Positions 34,933 to 47,400 of a stretch of DNA of 64,000 nucleotides are shown here, one piece after another. How positions within the stretch are numbered: position 1 is the first letter of the stretch; each line of letters starts with the position of its first letter. The stretch covers positions 51,094,703-51,158,702 of the forward strand of contig CM038214.1 in assembly GCA_021442155.1 (NCBI GenBank), read 5' to 3'. This stretch comes from Cymbidium sinense (lineage: Eukaryota; Streptophyta; Magnoliopsida; Asparagales; Orchidaceae). The translations under genes were made by a program, and so were the position numbers. The notes below the pieces were generated by a model. The model saw only the letters and a program-made list of their open reading frames with translations. It made no database searches and was not told the origin of the DNA.

Positions 34933-36430
34933 TTAGTTTATGGACAAATACATTAGAGATAAACTGAGCATTTCTTCATAACTCCATGCGAACCAGTCCT
35001 TAAACACAGCTAATAGCCCAACCAAGTCATTGGTTTCTTCTTCATTCAATATGGAACTGATGTATGTCAGACGTTGATTATCTTCAGTTCCTAAGTTGAT
35101 TTCTTTGAGTTCATCAATGGTTGATTTGATTTCTTCTTCAAACTTTGGTGGTGCCTCTTTGACTTCAAGATCATTTGGGTCATCTGAAGTTTCTAAACAT
35201 ACCTCCTTATAAGAGTTACCATGATTTGAGAAGAACCTACCATACCCTAAATGTGTGGTGATGACTAGGCAATGGTTGTCATCATCGACTGAACCCACTA
35301 TGCCAAACCCTAGTCCTTATCTTGATTGAGAATGTCTACTTTGGTTGTCCCATAACCTTTCAAAGTAATTTGACATGTGTTTAGACCAAGTATGTAGGAT
35401 AAATCCCTTCTTTACTAAGTTAAGAACACAAGGTGAACACCAATCAAAAGGCAATTGTATTTAATCTTTATATGAATCATCGTCAAGTTCTACATTAGCA
35501 TCTTGACTTGAGGATGATGCTCCCAACAAAACCTCTTTGGCTTGACATCTGTGGATAACTTGGGGCCACTTTATCTACCAAACCTTCAACTTTCTAGGAA
35601 GAAAGTGAGGTTAGAGCTAAAGTTCCCAACTATTATCTAATTGTTCTACATAATGATGATTTGGATACATTCATGCTTTGCTTGGATGACTGGTCTTCAT
35701 CACTGTCAGGCTTGAATGTCACCTTCAAAGTGACACACTGAGAGGGGTTAGTTGGCATGCTAACCGCATGAGACTCATCCTTCAAACTAGACTCTAAGTC
35801 TATATGAATAGCGGGGGTACTCGTGAGCTGGAACATAGCTCCTACCGGCTGGCCACCAGCAAGGAGGTCTTCCACCTCTAGAACTACCTCTGGACTTGCC
35901 TCTACTTCTACCTGGTGGGGGTCAACTCATCTTACCCATGTGTTCGTATGGAGGAATGAACTGTGAGTGGAATCCAATATCTAGCTCTACTTCTTTCTCG
36001 GTGTCTGATTCTCGCTCAATTGTACTTTTATTTTATTTTTATTTTTTTTTCTTTTTCTTTTTTTATTTGTTTCTTTTTCTTTTGTTTTGAAATTTCATGA
36101 AGTTCTTGAGAAAAAACTTTTTGATTTGGAAGAAGATACTAGGCTGCATCTTCATATATCTCAACCTCCCTACCTAAAAATGTCTTTAAGTCTCCTTTGA
36201 CACAATACTCGATTCCACCTCTTCAGAATTTGATGCATTGATGTAAAAAGGATGGAACCATGTTGTTTCCATGTATTCAAGGCCTACCAATAAAAGCAGT
36301 GAAAGATGTATCTAAATCAATTATGTAGAACTTGGCTTCTATCTTCCAGTCATCTATCTCTAGTGGTAACACTATGGAGCCTAAAGCCCTCTCTCCTTGC
36401 TCGTTCAATCCTTTCAACATCATCTGATCT
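34933..36430 (-). pseudogene. Ty3/gypsy protease-RT connecting region
   Basis: It includes a conserved pre-RT stretch (34933-35298) with EEETNDLVGLLAVFKDWFAWSYEEM, the usual 'DVFAWSYEEMPG' spacer before RT in this lineage. The rest (35.3-36.4 kb) has only scattered open segments with low conservation and a T-rich run at about 36,030-36,085. No separate domain is recognised. Confidence 0.6.
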
Positions 36431-36432
36431 CC

Positions 36433-36825
36433 TCAGAGTTTGGAGATGCCAATCCTCAAGTAGGCTATGGTCTTTATACTCATAATATTCACTAATGCAC
36501 CTGGATCAACTAACACCCTAGAGAGTCTGAATCTGCCCATGTCCACTATGATGTAGAGGGGACGGTTGTGCTTTGTTGTCCCCAAAAGAAGGTCTTCATC
36601 GAGGAATGTAACTCCATGGGCTTCTCTTGAATAACATGCCTCCTCTCCAACAATGGTCAGCTGAGCTAAGCATATTTCTGGATCAAGAAGAGCTTTGATC
36701 AATGATTCCCTCATCTCTTTGGATAAGACAAGGGCATCATATATGCTTAGTTTTGTTGGCAACTTTCTTAGGTGAGTGAGGATATTATAATCAACTCTGG
36801 GCTGGTACTCCATAAGCATATCCAT
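36433..36825 (-). pseudogene. Ty3/gypsy aspartic protease region
   Basis: A 130-residue open stretch carries HNRPLYIIVDMGRFRLSRV followed by LVDPGALVNIM. DPGA is the protease active-site motif in the form common in Tat/Athila relatives (DSGA in many others). It would cut the polyprotein. Upstream and downstream frames are broken. Confidence 0.75.
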
Positions 36826-37015
36826 AGGCGAAGCATCCTGTGAAGGGGCTTCTTGATTGCTAGAACCAATGAATTGTTTACCCTTATCCTAAGGTGCTAC
36901 CCAAGGTGGTAGAACTTTGCCACTATGAAGGTTGACTATAGTGACTTCATGAGATGGTTTAATAGAAACTTCTACCTGCTCATCACGTTCACCTACAGCT
37001 TCTCCTATAGAATCA

Positions 37016-38340
37016 TCAGAGTGATGACTCCAAATCAATCTCAATGGGCAAACCCGGGTGATTTTGGAATGGGTAATCCATTTCTAAATCAGAAAGGAGT
37101 GGATCAGAATTGTGATAATTATTAGTACTTAGAGAGCTTTCTATAAGAATAAAATCATCAAGATCATCAAAAGTAGAGATGATGTAAGCAAAATTAGTCT
37201 TCTTCTTCATTGATTTCTTAGATTTGGATGAAGGTACAAAGTAGAAATCAAGTAAAGTAAGTAGAGTGAGGGATTTGGTGCCCCCCTCCATTAATTCAAT
37301 ATGACTATTAGAAGAAGAGTCAGTTGGAGGAATTATAGCTACAACTATGGTAGGAGTGCTAGAATCGAATGGTGGTTGCACTACTATGCTATCCCGAACA
37401 AGTGGAGGCTGTTGCTACTACTGCTAGGCTTCTACTTCCCTTAAGTTGTCCTTAGCAACTTGCAAACCTTCCTTTGGAGGTTTGTGCTGCTTCAGGAACC
37501 TACAAGGGTAACTTCCTGATCTTAGAAAGTATTTTCTTATAGGTTTGGGATAAGGAGATATCCCAACCTTCCTCTATCTTAAGAAGATTATGTGTATCCC
37601 TAATGATTACCCTATCAAAACTAGAGGGTTGTAATAGTTGGTATTCCTTAAGGATGATAATGGCACCTGACTTGTAGCTACGCTCAAGCCAATCCTTAAA
37701 AGTAAAGAAATGTTCTAAGACATGACCTAACATGCGGTAGTAGGGGCAATAGTTTGGATCATGACTCTTGCCCACATCCTTAGCCTCCTAGGCTCTGGTA
37801 AATGGAAATTAGGTTTATTTAAGAGGTTCTGAAAGATCTTCTTGACTACCTCCCTCTTAACTGAATAAGGTTTATTCAATTTGTCAATAAGAGTAGGCAA
37901 GTAGTAGTTAGGTGGATAGGAATAATGTCTTTCGATGTGGCATATGAAACTATATAGTAATGGTGAGAGGTGGTTAAGAGATGCTGAACTATCTACCTTT
38001 TTTTAAAATCTTTGATCCTGGTTTGATTGATTGATCTTGGAAAGGTAACTATTTGACCTCCCTTAGTTTTCCTTATTGATTAATTTCTCAAATAACCCTT
38101 TAAGCATGTTATGAAGAAGTGGTATTCTTCATAAATTGGCATGATGATAGATGTGGTCATACTACTTAAATTACTCCATCTAAGAATGTAATCAATGAGG
38201 GACTCATTGTTGAGCCAGCAGATACTTTTGAGCTCCAACAAATCTCTTAATAATAAACTCAACAAATGTCTAATAATTGGGTAGTTTAGCATACTAATCA
38301 AATGTGATGCTGCTACAAAGAGGTGGAATAAGAGTGCATT
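37016..38340 (-). pseudogene. Ty3/gypsy gag region (broken)
   Basis: The capsid-like part near 38,080-38,301 shows SLIDYILRWSNLS and EEYHFFITCLKGYL (the family has ESFRDYLRRWR and a FVxxLxP tail). Further on, 37,500-37,775 holds HDPNYCPYYRMLGHVLEHFFTFK, a nucleocapsid-like stretch in which the family has CPYHRxxGHxLEDC; one Cys position is Phe here. 37,016-37,381 is an acidic, Ser-rich linker. Gag would form the particle. Frames are disrupted. Confidence 0.65.
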
Positions 38341-38745
38341 GTATTTGATTGCATCTAAAATGTGTTATGTTTTTTTCACCATCAAAATTTTGAAGGGAGG
38401 CAAAGCTTAGGAAACCATCAAATTTCTATCTACCTTTTACATAAATGAACTTCAAGCGTATCCCTCACACTGCTCCACCATGTGTTTAATGTCTTTTTCA
38501 TACATGGAGGTGATATCCACCACCTTCCATGCAAGCCACCTTTAGGGAATGCACCTAGGATCTTGAAGTGTATCTACTCATTGTTATGGGAGAAAGTTGT
38601 GACACCAAGGAATGATAGTGCTTCCATCAATTCTTCAATCTTCTTCCCCATTCTATCAATATGATCATCCTTCTTCCTAAACTGATGGAGGAGGTGTTGA
38701 GTTGAATGGATGACGTCATCCTCTTCAACTACAATACCTTCCTGG

Positions 38746-40268
38746 CTATGCTAATCTAGTGGGATCTCTAATGTCGACCATGTGGACTTTGGTCAAATCC
38801 TCAAGAAGGTCATCCTCATCGAGATCAAATACTACCTGCTCATCCTCATAATCTATGCAATCACTACTTAAGAGTTCTCTCTCCATAGCAAAGTAAGCGG
38901 CTATGATCTCATCCAATGAATGATCTAAATGTGTCAGCATAAACACTCGAGGCTGACCGGTGGAGGGACTGTGGTCACTGATCGAAATACATCTAGCACT
39001 GCCTACCACTGGAGTGCTAGCTCTGGGAGGGTCATGATCATTGGAAGAGATATGCTCATGGCTGCTCATCGATGGAGTGACATCTTTGGGGAGATCCACT
39101 ACCATGGGAAATGTAAGAATGCCCCCTTCCTCCTCTGCAACTATCATTGTCACTAGCTCTGATGGTGGTGGTCTGCAGGGTTGTCACTCCTTCACCAAGA
39201 CTGAAGTAGGAGGTCAAGTAGGGGAACTCATCCTCACCCCAGTCAGTGGAGTAGATGGAGTGGATCTTCATCCATAATACCAAAGGGCTCGCCTCCCCTG
39301 ATGGCTTCTAGATCTGGGAGTGGAATGCGGGAGTTGTATGGTGATGGTTGATGATGAGGGAGTGGTGTGAAGGAAACACCAACTACCTCAATGGGAGATC
39401 TCTACCATGGAATGTAAGCAAGAACATTCTATCTCAATGATCACCCTAATGAGGGGTGGGGGGGGAGGGGCGTAAGAAAATCATTAAGAGGTGCCACTAG
39501 GCATACCTCCGTCGCTCCTCCTATCTACTTGAGTAGATGTTTGAGCCTCTATGGGCCTTTCTCTATGAATCTGACCCCTAACACTCCTAGGGATCAATGA
39601 TCACAAATCAAACAAGGTACCAACTTTGAGCATTCATATGCTTTGCCAACCTGGCATAGGACAATCCTAAGTCTGGCATAGGGCCTCTTGTGCTCCCTAT
39701 ACGATATCTCATAGTATTGCAATGGTGGGCGAGAAGCATCAATCCTATGATAATCTTCCATCCTGAGAGGTCATGGAACTTAATGGGATGCACTGCGTTC
39801 TGCTTAATCTTTTGATTTTTTTTGTGGCATTGAGTATGAGTGAACAAGGCAGAGCGGGAGCTAGTACCTACCTCAAAAGTGGAGGAGACTATCTCAGAAG
39901 CTAAGATAGTCTTCCCCTTTGGGTTGATCAGCGAGAAGGTAGTAGCTCTCACTGAGCAATGGTAGGGACACTTGGATGGGTAGGTACTAAAACTATCATA
40001 TCATGGGGAGTGGGAACCACTGCAACCTTTCTCTTCAACAAAGGGTGCTTAAATTAGATGGCATGTCAATGCGGATGACAAGCTTCTGCCTAGCCACCTC
40101 ATCTTGACTTACAGTAGTGAGGGTCACCCCCTCACAAGTAATGTGTGCTCCCTCGAATTCTTAGATAAAGAAAACCAAATAGGTGTAGTCAGTCTAAAGG
40201 AGGTTGGCCCGATCCAAGGCCAAATCTATCCCAAAAGGAAAGGTGAAGACAAACTTTTGGGAAGCCAT
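38746..40268 (-). pseudogene. Ty3/gypsy N-terminal ORF upstream of gag (broken)
   Basis: An ATG at 40,266-40,268 on minus starts MASQKFVFTFPFGIDLALD but a stop follows after about two dozen codons. Later open pieces (39,608-39,952; 38,746-39,153) include an NPKGKTILASEI stretch and an acidic DLDEDDLLEDL stretch. I do not recognise a domain. Some Tat elements (Ogre) carry an extra ORF before gag, and the position fits. It could also simply be the N-terminal part of gag. Confidence 0.45.
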
Positions 40269-42798
40269 GTGTGCTGACTGTAAGAGTGAATGGTACCAAT
40301 TGATCTATACTATACCTCTACATGTGTTGAAATATAACTTGAGTTAGATCTCTTCTTTAATATTTGTTCCTAAGAGAGTGACATATATTTGGAGTTTTGA
40401 ACCCACACTTCTACAATTCAAATATGTTAAGTGGGGTTCATTGGAGAGATTTTGGTGTTTAGAGGAGAGTATTTGCCATTTGATTCTTTTGATTTTAGAA
40501 CCCATACTCAACCAATTGAGGTAGGTTGGCTGGGGTTCAAAAATTTGAAGAGAAATTTTCTCGTTGACATTTGTATTTTGTGTATCTTGTTTGAAAATAT
40601 TATTGATTTGAAAGAACCTTTACTTAGAAAATTTGAGTATGCTAAGAAGATGTTTTGATTGTGTGTTTGAGAATTTTTTGTGAAATATCTTTTTATTGAG
40701 ATGAGTGAAGTGTTGATTTGAAAATGGGGGCTTCTTACTTAACAAATTTGATATGTTAAGTAGAGGCCACATGTGTTTGATTTATGTTTGAAAATGAGAC
40801 TTTCACTTAACAAATTTGGTATGTTAAATGAAAGTCAAATGTGATTGATATATGTTTTTCTTTTCTTTGAAAATGGGACTCTCACTTACCAAATTTGTAT
40901 GTTAAGTGAAATACCAAATGTGACGTGATTTGGAAAAGGAGATTCTTACTTAACAAACTTGGTACGTTAAGTTGGAATCAAATGATTATTCAAAATGAGA
41001 CTCTCACCTAACAAATTTGATGTGTTAAGTGAAAGTAAAATGTGATTGATATATGTTTTGAAAATGGGACTCCCACTTAACAAATTTAGTGTGATAATTG
41101 AAAGCCCAAACGTGACATGAAAATGAGATTCTAACTTAACAACTTTGATATGTTAAGTGGAATCAAGTATGACATGAGAATGAGATTCTCACTTAAAAAC
41201 ATTGATATGTTAAATGGGAATCAAATGTATTTGAAAATGAGATTCTCACTTAACAACTTTGATATGTTAAGTGGGAATCAAATATGACATGAAAATAAGA
41301 TTCTCACTTAACAATTTTGATGTGTCAAATGGGAATAAAATGTACATAAAAATGAGATCCTCACTTAACAACCTTGATATGTTAAGTGGGAAACAAATGT
41401 ATTTAAAAATGAGATTCTTACTTAACAACTTTGATATGTTAAGTTGGAGTCAAATAATACATGAAAATAAGATTCTCACTTAACAATTTTGATGTGTCAA
41501 ATGGGAATCAAATGTACATGAAAATGAGATCCTCACTTAACAACCTCGATATGTTAAGTGGAATTGAATATTTCATGAGAATAAGATTATCACTTAACAA
41601 TCTTGACATGTTAAGTGGAATCAAATTCATATGAAAATGAGATCCTCACATAACAACCTTGATATGTTAACTCGGAATCAAATATGTCATGAGAATAAGA
41701 TTCTCACTTAACAACCTTGACATGATAAGTGGAATCAAATGCATATGAAAATGAGATCCTAACTTAACAACCTTGATATGTTAATGGGAATCAAATATGT
41801 CATGAGAATAATATTCGCTTAACAACCTTGACATGTTAAGTGGAATCAAATGCATATAAAATGAGATCCTCACTTAACAACTTTATATGTTAAGTGGAAA
41901 TCAAATATGTCATGAGAATAAGATTCTCACTAACAACCTTGACATGTTAAGTGGAATTAAATGCATATGAAAATAAGATCTTCACTTAACAACCTTGATA
42001 TGTTAAGTGGGAATCAAATATGCCATGAGAATAAGATTCTCACTTAACAACCTTGATATGTCAAGTAAGAATCAAATGTATTTGAAAATGAGATTCTCAC
42101 TTAACAACTTTGATATGTTAAGTGGAATCAAATGTACATGAATATGTGATTCTCACTTAACAACTTTGATATGTTAAAAAGAATCAAATATTTTTGATGT
42201 GCCCTCTTTCTTTTGACAAACATGGCATGTCAAATAAGATTCTAAAATAGAGGGGAAATTTATTTAACAAATCTTAAGTATGTTAAATAGATTTCAATAA
42301 TATGCTTTGATGTCATGTATGTGATTTCTTGATTTTGAAAAGAGAGAAACTTCAACTCTAGCATATGTGAAATATGTTGAGTGGAGCTTCAATTTCATGT
42401 TATGATTTGAAAGTAGAATCTTCATCCAACAAATTTTAGTATGTAGAATGAAGATGGATATTTTCAAAAAGAAGTGGTTTTAGAAAGTGGCTTTTTGTGA
42501 TAGAAATTAGCCATCTTTTGATGAACCTTGCCTCACCAAGCTAGTGGTGAGGGGGTTCTAAATTTTTATTATCTATCCCTTCATTGATAAATTCTATTCT
42601 CACCTATTGGGGAACCTAATAGGGGTTTCAAGACCTACACAGAGTGAGGTCCTAAAACCTAAAGGATGTCGGCTAACTTTTCTTAAGAATGAAATAAGCT
42701 AAGTGCCAATGGAAGGAAAGATAGTCTCAAACTCTCATAAAATGCAAGTCCACTATCGATGCTTGGAGACAACAATCATCTACTAGAGATGGAGAGAG
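40269..42798 (-). other. Presumed 5' leader of the Ty3/gypsy element
   Basis: About 2.5 kb between the primer-binding-site-like motif and the first ATG. It has no coding potential. Most of it is the hairpin tandem array listed separately; 42,200-42,798 holds decayed flanking sequence with a few more weak array-like words. Confidence 0.55.
40700..42190. repeat. Tandem array of 55-65 bp units, each with an inverted repeat
   Basis: About 25 units recur at roughly 40736, 40805, 40872, 40946, 41008, 41075, 41133, 41190, 41246 and so on to 42154. The typical unit has GATTCTCACTTAACA, a loop of about nine bases (ACTTTGATA), then TGTTAAGTGGGAATC, which pairs with the first arm at 14 of 15 positions, then an A-rich spacer such as AAATATGACATGAAAATGA. 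Units near the left end are more divergent. The short + strand open frame at 41,271-41,483 is a by-product. Confidence 0.92.
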
Positions 42799-42820
42799 AA
42801 ACCATCCCCAGCAGAGTCGC
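42799..42820 (-). other. Primer-binding-site-like motif
   Basis: On minus the sequence reads TAGCGACTCTGCTGGGGATG, about a dozen bases inside the LTR-like sequence. TGGCGACTC(T/C)GCTGGGGA is, from memory, the kind of tRNA-complementary site used by Tat/Ogre-type elements; the TGG start is mutated to TAG here. The assignment rests on position plus resemblance. Confidence 0.6.
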
Positions 42821-45399
42821 TAGAAAAATCGGTGGTGTTTATTTTTTTGTTATGTGTTGTGTGTATATGTGAGGGGACACCATGCAAATCTGAGGATGTA
42901 GTTATTAAGGTGATTAGGTATGGCATCAATGAATAGTGTACCATCTCAAAAGATAGAAGTCATTACCCTATGATGGACATAATCACCTCATATGGACTCC
43001 TAAGGCTAGATAGGTCTTCGACTATACCATATATTTTTTCCCTACTTTACATGGATGGATAAAGTAGGGTTTATTTAAATCAAGTTCAAAAGTTCTCTAT
43101 GGGGAAAAGCCCCATAGTTAATATCTAAGGAAGGTGAGTTCCTTAGAATACTCTACAAAGTAGATAATTATTGTCTCCAAAGAATTTAAAGATAGGGCTA
43201 TCGATAAATTAGTTATATTTGGAAGATCAAATGGGATAGATCGAAAGAAGAGATTTATTATAGAAGGCAAAGGAGATGAGTAGGGAATGCTCATGATACT
43301 AGGAAGCCTAGTGAGCATTCCAATCGCTTTATATGTTTGATATTGAGGAGAAATTACATGTTTGAGTCAGAATTTTATTAGAGAGTTAGGACTTATACTC
43401 TAAGAACACAAGATTGTTAGGGTGCCTAAGAGGCGAGGATTTATGCCTATAGCCCATGGGAGAAATGACAATCTTAGATCCTAAATCTAAGGAGCTTTGG
43501 TGAGGGCCAAAGCATGACCTGGAGTGGTAGCCAGCTAACTCCTACATTTTAAAACCATATGGTCAAGTCAAATGCTTTGTAAGATGGTTAGGTTGTTATT
43601 TATTTAGAAAAGAAACTAAGTCCTTAAACCCACTCCCTAAGAGACTAAAGCATGAGGGATATGAATAATGACTTAATCTAATGCAAATTCTTATCAAATT
43701 TTATTTAATTTGGGACTCTTTATTTTGGCACAAGCTATAGAATTTTGTATGCCAAAATGCATGAGAAGTTGATTATGGGCCAAATCAAAAAAGAAAGAGG
43801 TGTTCTTCCATCATAGGCTCTTAAAGGTTAAGCTCATTTATATCTAGAAAAGATGGAAACCCTCTATTAATAGAAGTGAAATAAGATGATTATGCATGAT
43901 ATTAAACATACAAGCTCCAGCTAAGGGGTTGCTAAATATTTTATCATCTAGATTTAATGCCTAGGCTTTTACATGAGGTTATGAGTTATTTTAGAGATTT
44001 AGTTATGAGTTGTTTGGGTAAAAAATTAATTTTATCCTCGATTAATCATCTAGGCCATACAATAGTCACCAATCATAAATAAACTATGAAGAGGCATGCT
44101 TTTTTCTAATGCACAAGCTAAACAAAACATCAAATAATTTTATAAATTTATTGCAAAAGAATAAAAGGTCGATGTGTACCATCGTAACCCAAAAAAGAAA
44201 TGTGGGTAGAAGCTCTACCCTTATACATCTCGATAATGAAAGAATAATTACAATTATAAATGATGAATGTTATGGGGCTCTTTATTCTTCATTCTTTCTT
44301 CTTTACTTCTTTCTTCTTTCATTTCTTCATTTGATTTGCTCGTTTCTTTCTTCCTTTTGTCTTGATTTGGATGTGCTTGCTCCAAAGGCATCACATGGTA
44401 CATAAGACTTGGTCTTATTACTAATGCTCATCCTAATCCCCCATAACACTTATCCTAATCCTAATGCAAAATTACATTAAAAGAAGGAAAGTAAATGTAG
44501 CTACACCTGCAAAATAAACATTAGCCAAACACAACATACAATCCAAGAATTATATGAATAATTTGGACTTAGCACCTCACACATGGGTAACCAAGCCCAC
44601 CTATCCTAACTTAGGCTATGCTTAGGGGTATAAGCAACCTACACAATAAAAGCATTTGTATTTTTATTACAACGGCCCCTTAAGCATGACCCCTTATAGA
44701 AAACATGTTTAGGCTAATAACGGACTAACATCCAGACTATGCACATACACCCTAACATCCAGCCTATAACAACACATCACAAAACAAGCATACATCAAAC
44801 CATACATCACCCTAATATAAAGCTAGAAGTGGTGACTTAGTCTAAAGTGTGTGCATCAAGGCTTGTGGGGTGTGTCCTAACTAGGCTTTAGAGTTATAAT
44901 TTTGCTAAGTGTGAAAGATTTAATTCATAAAGAGTTGATTTCTCTTTAAGTGATTTAATTGATTTGAAGATTTTACTTAAAAATTTTCTTTTGTTTCATT
45001 TGACCAACACAAAATAACTAAGTGTTATAAAGAGAAGAAAGAGAGGAAACCTTTCTTTCATCCCTACCATTAAGTCACTTCTAAAGTAAGTTAATTTATC
45101 AATTTCCTTTAGTGAGTGGATTATTACATGTTTTGATTAATCCTAAGTTTATGTTCACTCTAAATGATCTTATTCAATAAGAAAGACATCTTAGGATTAA
45201 TTAGAATGAATTACCATCACATAACACATATTCATTCATTTCTTTCCATCATGTATATCATGCATATGATTATATCCTAAGCATACCTAAACATACAATT
45301 CATGTCTTAGCACACTTAAATGATGAATGCAAAGAAATGTGCTTAGAATTTATATATTTCATTTGGTTGAATTATGAAAGCATATCTTTTTTAATAGAA

Positions 45400-45840
45400 A
45401 ATGTGGATTTTTCATCCATTAGTTAGATACTCATTCACATGTACAAAAGTTTTAAGTGAGTACATCAACATTATTCTACACTACGAGCGTAAGGTACAAG
45501 ACCTACTTAGGGCTATAAAGTCTCACAGCCCTGAGGTGTCCATACTAATATACCACTTTTCTTAGGTACATGTAGATGTATAAGCAACTATAGTATAGAA
45601 AAACCCATGCAAAAGTTATATTTTTGATTTACTTAATTCATGTTTCTTATTCATTAGTTATATCACACATTCATATGTATAAGAGTTTAAATGAGTACGG
45701 TGCCATTATTCTGCACCAAGGGCGTAAGGTACAAGACCTACTTAGGGCTACTTAAAGCCTCGCATCTTCGGGGTGTCCAGACTAATATATCACTTTTCTC
45801 AAACATAGGTGAATGTACAAAAGAGCCACAAGAGTAAGAA
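45400..45840. repeat. Tandem duplication of about 235 bp
   Basis: Two adjacent copies share GCGTAAGGTACAAGACCTAC (at about 45,487 and 45,722), GTGTCCA(T/G)ACTAATAT and TATCACTTTTCT-type words in the same order. It is inside LTR-like copy 1 and contributes to its length. Confidence 0.8.
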
Positions 45841-46299
45841 GCCATGCAAGAGGTCACATTTGATTTGATTGCATGGTTTACAAATGCGATATGAAATTCT
45901 TCCTAAGTCTTAGCATGTAGATGCATAGGAATAGATTTAGACAAATGTTCTGTTCTTTTCAAATGAACTTTACATTTGTAAATTCTATATGAATCCATGT
46001 AGGATAAGGAAAGAGAACTTCATATTGCATATCTTATATTATCAACACATGCAAACTTATAGATACTTGTAATTAACATCACTTCATATATCATAATTGA
46101 TTTATAGGCTTTTGAAAATAGCTTTTGATTTAATATTAATAATAGCCACACTTATTTTTAATTTAAGTCAACACATACAATTTGACATAGAAGAAACCAT
46201 TTCATTTAATTATTTTTAAAAGAAATGAATGCATGATTTCACATGGAAAGCAATATTTAACATGATTGGAAAGAAATAAATGAATATAAGCACATGATC

Positions 46300-47400
46300 T
46301 CAATCAGCTTAGTTAATTCCTAAGGATAATCATATTAAACAAGGCTATTTAAGATAAACCAAAGTTCTTTAAAGACATTTTTAATCTTGAGTTTGATTTG
46401 ATTTAGGAAATATGAAAGAGGTTTTCTAATCCTAATCCAATTCCCCATGTGTGAATTAATTTTTATTAATGAAGAATATTTAGGTTGATTTTATGTTTTG
46501 ATTAAGTTAAGGTGTGAATTAAGTGAATTAATTAACTACCTATATCACCTAAGTTAATTAACTAATTAATAATAATCCAATATGATATGTAACCACATGA
46601 AAAGTAAATTTGCAATGCTCCTAAGAAATGAAAGGGGCCTAATGTAATTGGCTGATTAATAGTTAATTAGGCTTAAGGGATCTCACTTCCATTTTATGGT
46701 TTTCTCACACATGAGCTAACCCTAATTTCATTATCTCTCACCTTGGGTTATTGAACACTGAGAGATACCCAGATCAATTAAAGGTTGCTTATGAAGTGGA
46801 TTTTAGATTAAGTTGAATCAAGCTTAATAATTAGTTGATTGAATTCTTTGATTACATTTTGATTAGGTTAATGAAATTAATTTAGGGAGAGGGATCAAGG
46901 ACAAGGCCTCAATCCTTAATCCCTAAGTCATTTCAAACACTCAATTAGGCTCAAATTTTTATCTTGGAAGCTAATTAATTAATTAAGCAATTAATTACAT
47001 CATTAATCATCAATTAATTTAATTCCACAAAGTGAAGGAAATCTAGGAAATGAATTTAGAAAAATATCCCAATTACACTTCCTATGTTCCATTACTGTTT
47101 CACAGAGGTAATTAGGCTTAATTAATTAATTAAACCATTGTTCATTCACTAATTATCATTAATTAAATTATGAGAGTGATTAAAGTTTAATCAATTGATT
47201 TTCCTAATTAAACAACCAACAAAATCTTAAAAAAATAAGGGAGTCAGAGGTCATCCCTAGACATCCACACAAAATTTGACATTAATTGGATGCTTAATTA
47301 AAGGGTAATTAAGCTAATTAGATTTTTAATTAAACCTTAATTAAGATAAGATCACTATTCAAAATTAATTAATAATAATTTTCTAGATTATACTCTAAAA
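46300..47400. other. TTAATTAA-rich AT stretch in LTR-like copy 1
   Basis: Dense TTAATTAATTAA and AATTAATTA words with no coding potential. A matching AT-rich stretch occurs at about 55,000-56,560 in LTR-like copy 2, shorter by about 1 kb, so it is part of the repeat and not a separate element. Confidence 0.6.

Larger units (their letters stand above)
32572..42832 (-). mobile_element. Ty3/gypsy (Tat-type) retrotransposon internal region, truncated and decayed
   Basis: Minus-strand order from right to left: primer-binding-site-like motif (42.8 kb), hairpin-repeat leader, ORF start near 40,268, gag, protease, reverse transcriptase, RNase H, a second RNase H-like domain (WEMYFDGAASS), and an integrase broken off at about 32,572. 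The additional RNase H after the normal one is a hallmark of the Tat lineage (Ogre/Retand/TatV relatives). All frames are interrupted by stops or shifts. The 3' end (rest of integrase, any UTR and 3' LTR) is missing, cut by the LINE fragment. An LTR-like sequence follows immediately on the right. Confidence 0.82.

Noticed and set aside
38929..39277. Two overlapping + strand frames in the gag-upstream region
   Set aside because: Antisense of the decayed minus-strand ORF of the Ty3/gypsy element.
40700..42190. CRISPR-like look of the regularly spaced palindromic repeats
   Set aside because: The units include the 'spacer', which is also repeated, and the setting is a plant retrotransposon. It is a tandem repeat, not a CRISPR array.
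44109..44405. 98-codon + frame in LTR-like copy 1 (also 47,612-47,809 and 57,206-57,469)
   Set aside because: Not preserved at the matching positions of the other LTR-like copy; no domain.
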